A stretch of DNA of 6,573 nt, from contig JADGHA010000246.1 in the NCBI GenBank assembly GCA_019689695.1, forward strand, positions 1 through 6,573. Direction: 5' to 3'. The notes below the pieces were generated by a model that was given only the letters and a program-made list of their open reading frames with translations, did not search any database and was not told where the DNA came from. The position numbers and the translations under genes are program-made. Below, piece by piece: positions 4,820-6,573 of the stretch. Source of the stretch: Micromonosporaceae bacterium (GTDB lineage: Bacteria; Actinomycetota; Actinomycetes; Mycobacteriales; Micromonosporaceae). The stretch's first letter is position 1. Every line of letters begins with the position of its first letter.

Positions 4820-5943
4820 GCCCATGGCACCCCCGTCGCCACCACCGCCTCCAGGGCGAACTCGCGCAGCCGCTCGTCGCCGTCGCGCACACCGTACGCC
4901 GCCGCCGCCGCGCCCATCGTCGACAGGCGCTGCGGGTCGTGCAGCAGCGGGACCGCCGTGCGCTCTATCCACTCCGGGCTCAGCTCGGCGTCGTCGACGA
5001 TCAGCCCGCCACCGGCCTCGACCACCGGCAGGGCGTTGCGGTACTGCTCGCGGTTGCTGTGCGGGTAGGGAACGTAGATCGCGGGCAGGCCGACCGCGGC
5101 GGTCTCCGCGCAGGTGATCGCGCCGCCCCGGCACAGCGCCAGGTCGGCCGCGGCGTAGCCGAGCTCCATCTGGTCGAGGAACTTCAGCTTCACGTACGGC
5201 ACCGGCAGGTCCGGCGGGATCTCCACATCCTCGTTGCGGGCGCCGATGATGTGCAGCACCTGGATGCCCGCCGCGGAGAGCGCCTTGGCCGCCCCGGCGG
5301 TGGCCAGGTTGATCGTGCGCGCGCCCTGCGAGGCACCGAAGACGAACAGCACCGGCAGGTCCGGGCGCAGGCCGAAGTACTCGCGGGCGCGGTCGCGGGT
5401 CGCCGCCCGGTCCAGGGTGGCGATCGACTGGCGCAGCGGCACGCCGACCACGCGCGCGTTGCGCAGCGCGTCGACCTGCTGCGTCTGGTGCGGGAAGCCC
5501 ACCGCGACATGCTTGGTGAACTTCATGCCGAGCCGGTTGGCCACGCCCGGCGGCACGTTCACCTCGTGCACCACCAGCGGCAGCTCCCGCCGCCACGCGG
5601 CCAGGTACGCCGGGACCGAGACGTAGCCGCCGAAGCCGACGACGACCTCCGCCTTCACCTCTTCGAGGATCTTCCCGGCGGCGCGGGCGGCCCGCCACAT
5701 CCGGTCCGGCGTGCGGACCAGGTTCATGTTGACCGAGCGGGGCAGCTGGTGGGCGGGGATGTGCCGCAGCTCGTACCCGTGCCGCGGGACCAGCTCGCTC
5801 TCCAGCCCTCGTTCGGTGCCCAGGCAGGTGATCCGCACGTACGGGTCGTGCCGGCGCAGGCAGTCGGCGAACGCCAGCAGTGGATAGACGTGCCCCCCGG
5901 TGCCCCCGCCGGCGAGCACCACCGACCGCAGTTCACCGATCAC
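4816..5943 (-). CDS. murG: UDP-GlcNAc:lipid I N-acetylglucosaminyltransferase MurG
   Basis: A 375-residue GT-B (family GT28) enzyme at the inner membrane face. It transfers GlcNAc from UDP-GlcNAc to lipid I, giving lipid II. The N-terminal acceptor domain shows the first glycine loop GGGTGGH (12-18) and the second, GFGGYVSVPA (103-112), then HEVNVPPGVANR (126-137) where E. coli has HEQNGIAG. The donor domain has GASQGAR (203-209) and the UDP-GlcNAc site CRGGAITCAE (271-280), ending QYRNA (300-304). The Ser of the usual CRSGA is Gly here. Length is normal. The GTG at 5943 was chosen because it overlaps the ftsW stop as GTGA and has AGAGAGGA 8 nt upstream. An open frame extends much further upstream but only reads ftsW out of frame. 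The 3' end overlaps murC. Confidence 0.96.
   Translation of the reverse strand: MIGELRSVVLAGGGTGGHVYPLLAFADCLRRHDPYVRITCLGTERGLESELVPRHGYELRHIPAHQLPRSVNMNLVRTPDRMWRAARAAGKILEEVKAEVVVGFGGYVSVPAYLAAWRRELPLVVHEVNVPPGVANRLGMKFTKHVAVGFPHQTQQVDALRNARVVGVPLRQSIATLDRAATRDRAREYFGLRPDLPVLFVFGASQGARTINLATAGAAKALSAAGIQVLHIIGARNEDVEIPPDLPVPYVKLKFLDQMELGYAAADLALCRGGAITCAETAAVGLPAIYVPYPHSNREQYRNALPVVEAGGGLIVDDAELSPEWIERTAVPLLHDPQRLSTMGAAAAAYGVRDGDERLREFALEAVVATGVPWA
4828..4834 (-). promoter_or_regulatory. Ribosome binding site favouring the GTG start of murC
   Basis: GGGGGTG on the minus strand lies within the murG 3' end. It is 8 nt from the GTG at 4819 but only 2 nt from the ATG at 4825, which favours the GTG. 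Confidence 0.45.
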
Positions 5944-6573
5944 TCTCGTCGTCCTCTCTGGGGTTTGGGCAAAGGCGGCAACGGCGCCCACACTAGCCGT
6001 ACCCACCTGGCTGGGGGGCGGGCGTGCAGGGCCCGTACGGCGTCCGGCTCGGTCCGGGCGAAGGAGGCGAGCATGCCGACCGCGGCCAGCGTCACCACCA
6101 GCGCGCTGCCGCCGTCGGAGATGAACGGCAGCGGCAGGCCGGTGATCGGCAGCAGGCCGACCACGCCGCCGATGTTGATCACGGCCTGGCCGACCAGCCA
6201 GGTGACGATGGCCGCCGCCGCCAGCCGGCGGAACGGGTCGTCCACCCGCCCGGCGATGCGCAGCCCGGTGTACGCCAGCACGGCGAACAGCGCCAGCACC
6301 ACCGCGCAGCCGACCACGCCCAGCTCCTCGGCGATGACCGCGAAGATGAAGTCGTTGTGGGCGTTGGGCAGCCAGTCCCACTTGAGGCTGCCGTTGCCCA
6401 GCCCGACCCCGAACCAGCCGCCGTCCGCGATCGCGTACCGCCCCTGCAGGCTCTGCAGGCACTCGTTCTGCTGGTGCACCAGCTGGTCGCAGTAGCCGCC
6501 GCGGTCCAGGAACGCGGTCAGCCGCTCCACCCGGTAGCTCGCCTTCGCGACGATCAGCAGCAGCACCCGTCTA
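5940..6573 (-). CDS. ftsW: Septal peptidoglycan glycosyltransferase FtsW, C-terminal part (5' end outside window)
   Basis: The last 210 codons of an FtsW-type SEDS protein; the frame is open to the window edge and the N-terminal half is missing. FtsW polymerises lipid II at the septum with a partner class B PBP. Counting from the GTG codon at 6566: the end of a membrane segment and SYRVERLTAFLD (10-21) lead into a large outer loop with GGWFGVGLGNG (49-59). This is followed by the SEDS motif AHNDFIFAVIAEELG (69-83) and three membrane segments (about 86-106, 116-140, 146-170), the last opening with PFISDGGS (147-154), where many relatives have PFISYGGS. A cytoplasmic tail of about 38 residues ends rich in Pro and Arg (PLPPLPKPQRGRR). 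The loop carries two cysteines (26 and 36). The GTG at 6566 lies mid-protein and is not the real start. The stop overlaps the murG start by 4 nt. Confidence 0.96.
   Translation of the reverse strand, partial: RRVLLLIVAKASYRVERLTAFLDRGGYCDQLVHQQNECLQSLQGRYAIADGGWFGVGLGNGSLKWDWLPNAHNDFIFAVIAEELGVVGCAVVLALFAVLAYTGLRIAGRVDDPFRRLAAAAIVTWLVGQAVINIGGVVGLLPITGLPLPFISDGGSALVVTLAAVGMLASFARTEPDAVRALHARPPARWVRLVWAPLPPLPKPQRGRRE
5952..5959 (-). promoter_or_regulatory. murG ribosome binding site
   Basis: AGAGAGGA on the minus strand, inside the ftsW 3' end, lies 8 nt before the GTG at 5943 and supports that start. Confidence 0.5.

Noticed and set aside
3386..5068. Long plus-strand open frame opposite murC (about 560 codons)
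   Set aside because: Same artefact; the translation is His/Gln/Arg/Gly-rich without motifs, and it crosses the murG/murC boundary. The same applies to open frames at 2916-3983 and 4939-6495.
3395..5698. 767-codon minus-strand frame ending as MurC
   Set aside because: The upstream ~290 codons are murG read out of frame. MurC homology begins only near 4820.
4816..6462. 548-codon minus-strand frame that could be read as a fusion in front of MurG
   Set aside because: The first ~170 codons are ftsW DNA read out of frame. FtsW is intact in its own frame and MurG has a proper GTG start with ribosome site at 5943.

Overview
The window is a stretch of a division and cell-wall (dcw) cluster from a high-GC Gram-positive bacterium. 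All recognisable genes lie on the minus strand, so transcription runs from high to low coordinates: ftsW (3' part only, cut by the window edge) - murG - murC - ftsQ - an unrecognised gene - ftsZ - yggS. The gene order, near-total use of G- or C-ending codons, GTG starts, and the sequence character of FtsZ, FtsW and MurC point to Actinomycetota. The family Micromonosporaceae (Micromonospora/Actinoplanes-like) is my best guess; this is inferred from protein character, not from a search.

Region by region (minus-strand reading). At 6573-5940 is the C-terminal part of FtsW, the septal SEDS glycosyltransferase. At 5943-4816 is MurG, which makes lipid II. At 4819-3395 is MurC, which adds L-alanine to UDP-MurNAc. 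At 3398-2625 is FtsQ, the POTRA-domain divisome scaffold. These four genes overlap; each junction can be read as a GTGA stop/start overlap, so they look like one translationally coupled unit. At 2624-1908 the conserved cluster is interrupted by about 0.7 kb. This holds a perfect 15-bp hairpin, a 12-bp direct repeat, an unrecognised gene with codon use unlike its neighbours (2615-2031), and a non-coding stretch with two promoter candidates for ftsZ, one overlapped by a 27-bp near-perfect inverted repeat. FtsZ (1907-798) follows, and 19 nt later YggS, the PLP-homeostasis protein (778-77). The last 76 nt (76-1) are non-coding or carry the first codons of the next gene, where sepF would be expected.

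The genes serve one process. MurC acts early in precursor synthesis, MurG makes the lipid-linked disaccharide, FtsW polymerises it at the septum, FtsQ bridges the divisome across the membrane, and FtsZ is the cytoskeletal ring that positions it. YggS is a metabolic housekeeping gene that commonly travels with ftsZ and sepF.

Most of the window is ordinary conserved core. The parts worth a second look are the foreign-looking gene between ftsQ and ftsZ with its repeats and hairpin, the palindrome on the ftsZ promoter, the altered C-terminal motifs of MurC, and the absence of the pgeF (YfiH-type) gene often found between ftsZ and yggS in actinobacteria.
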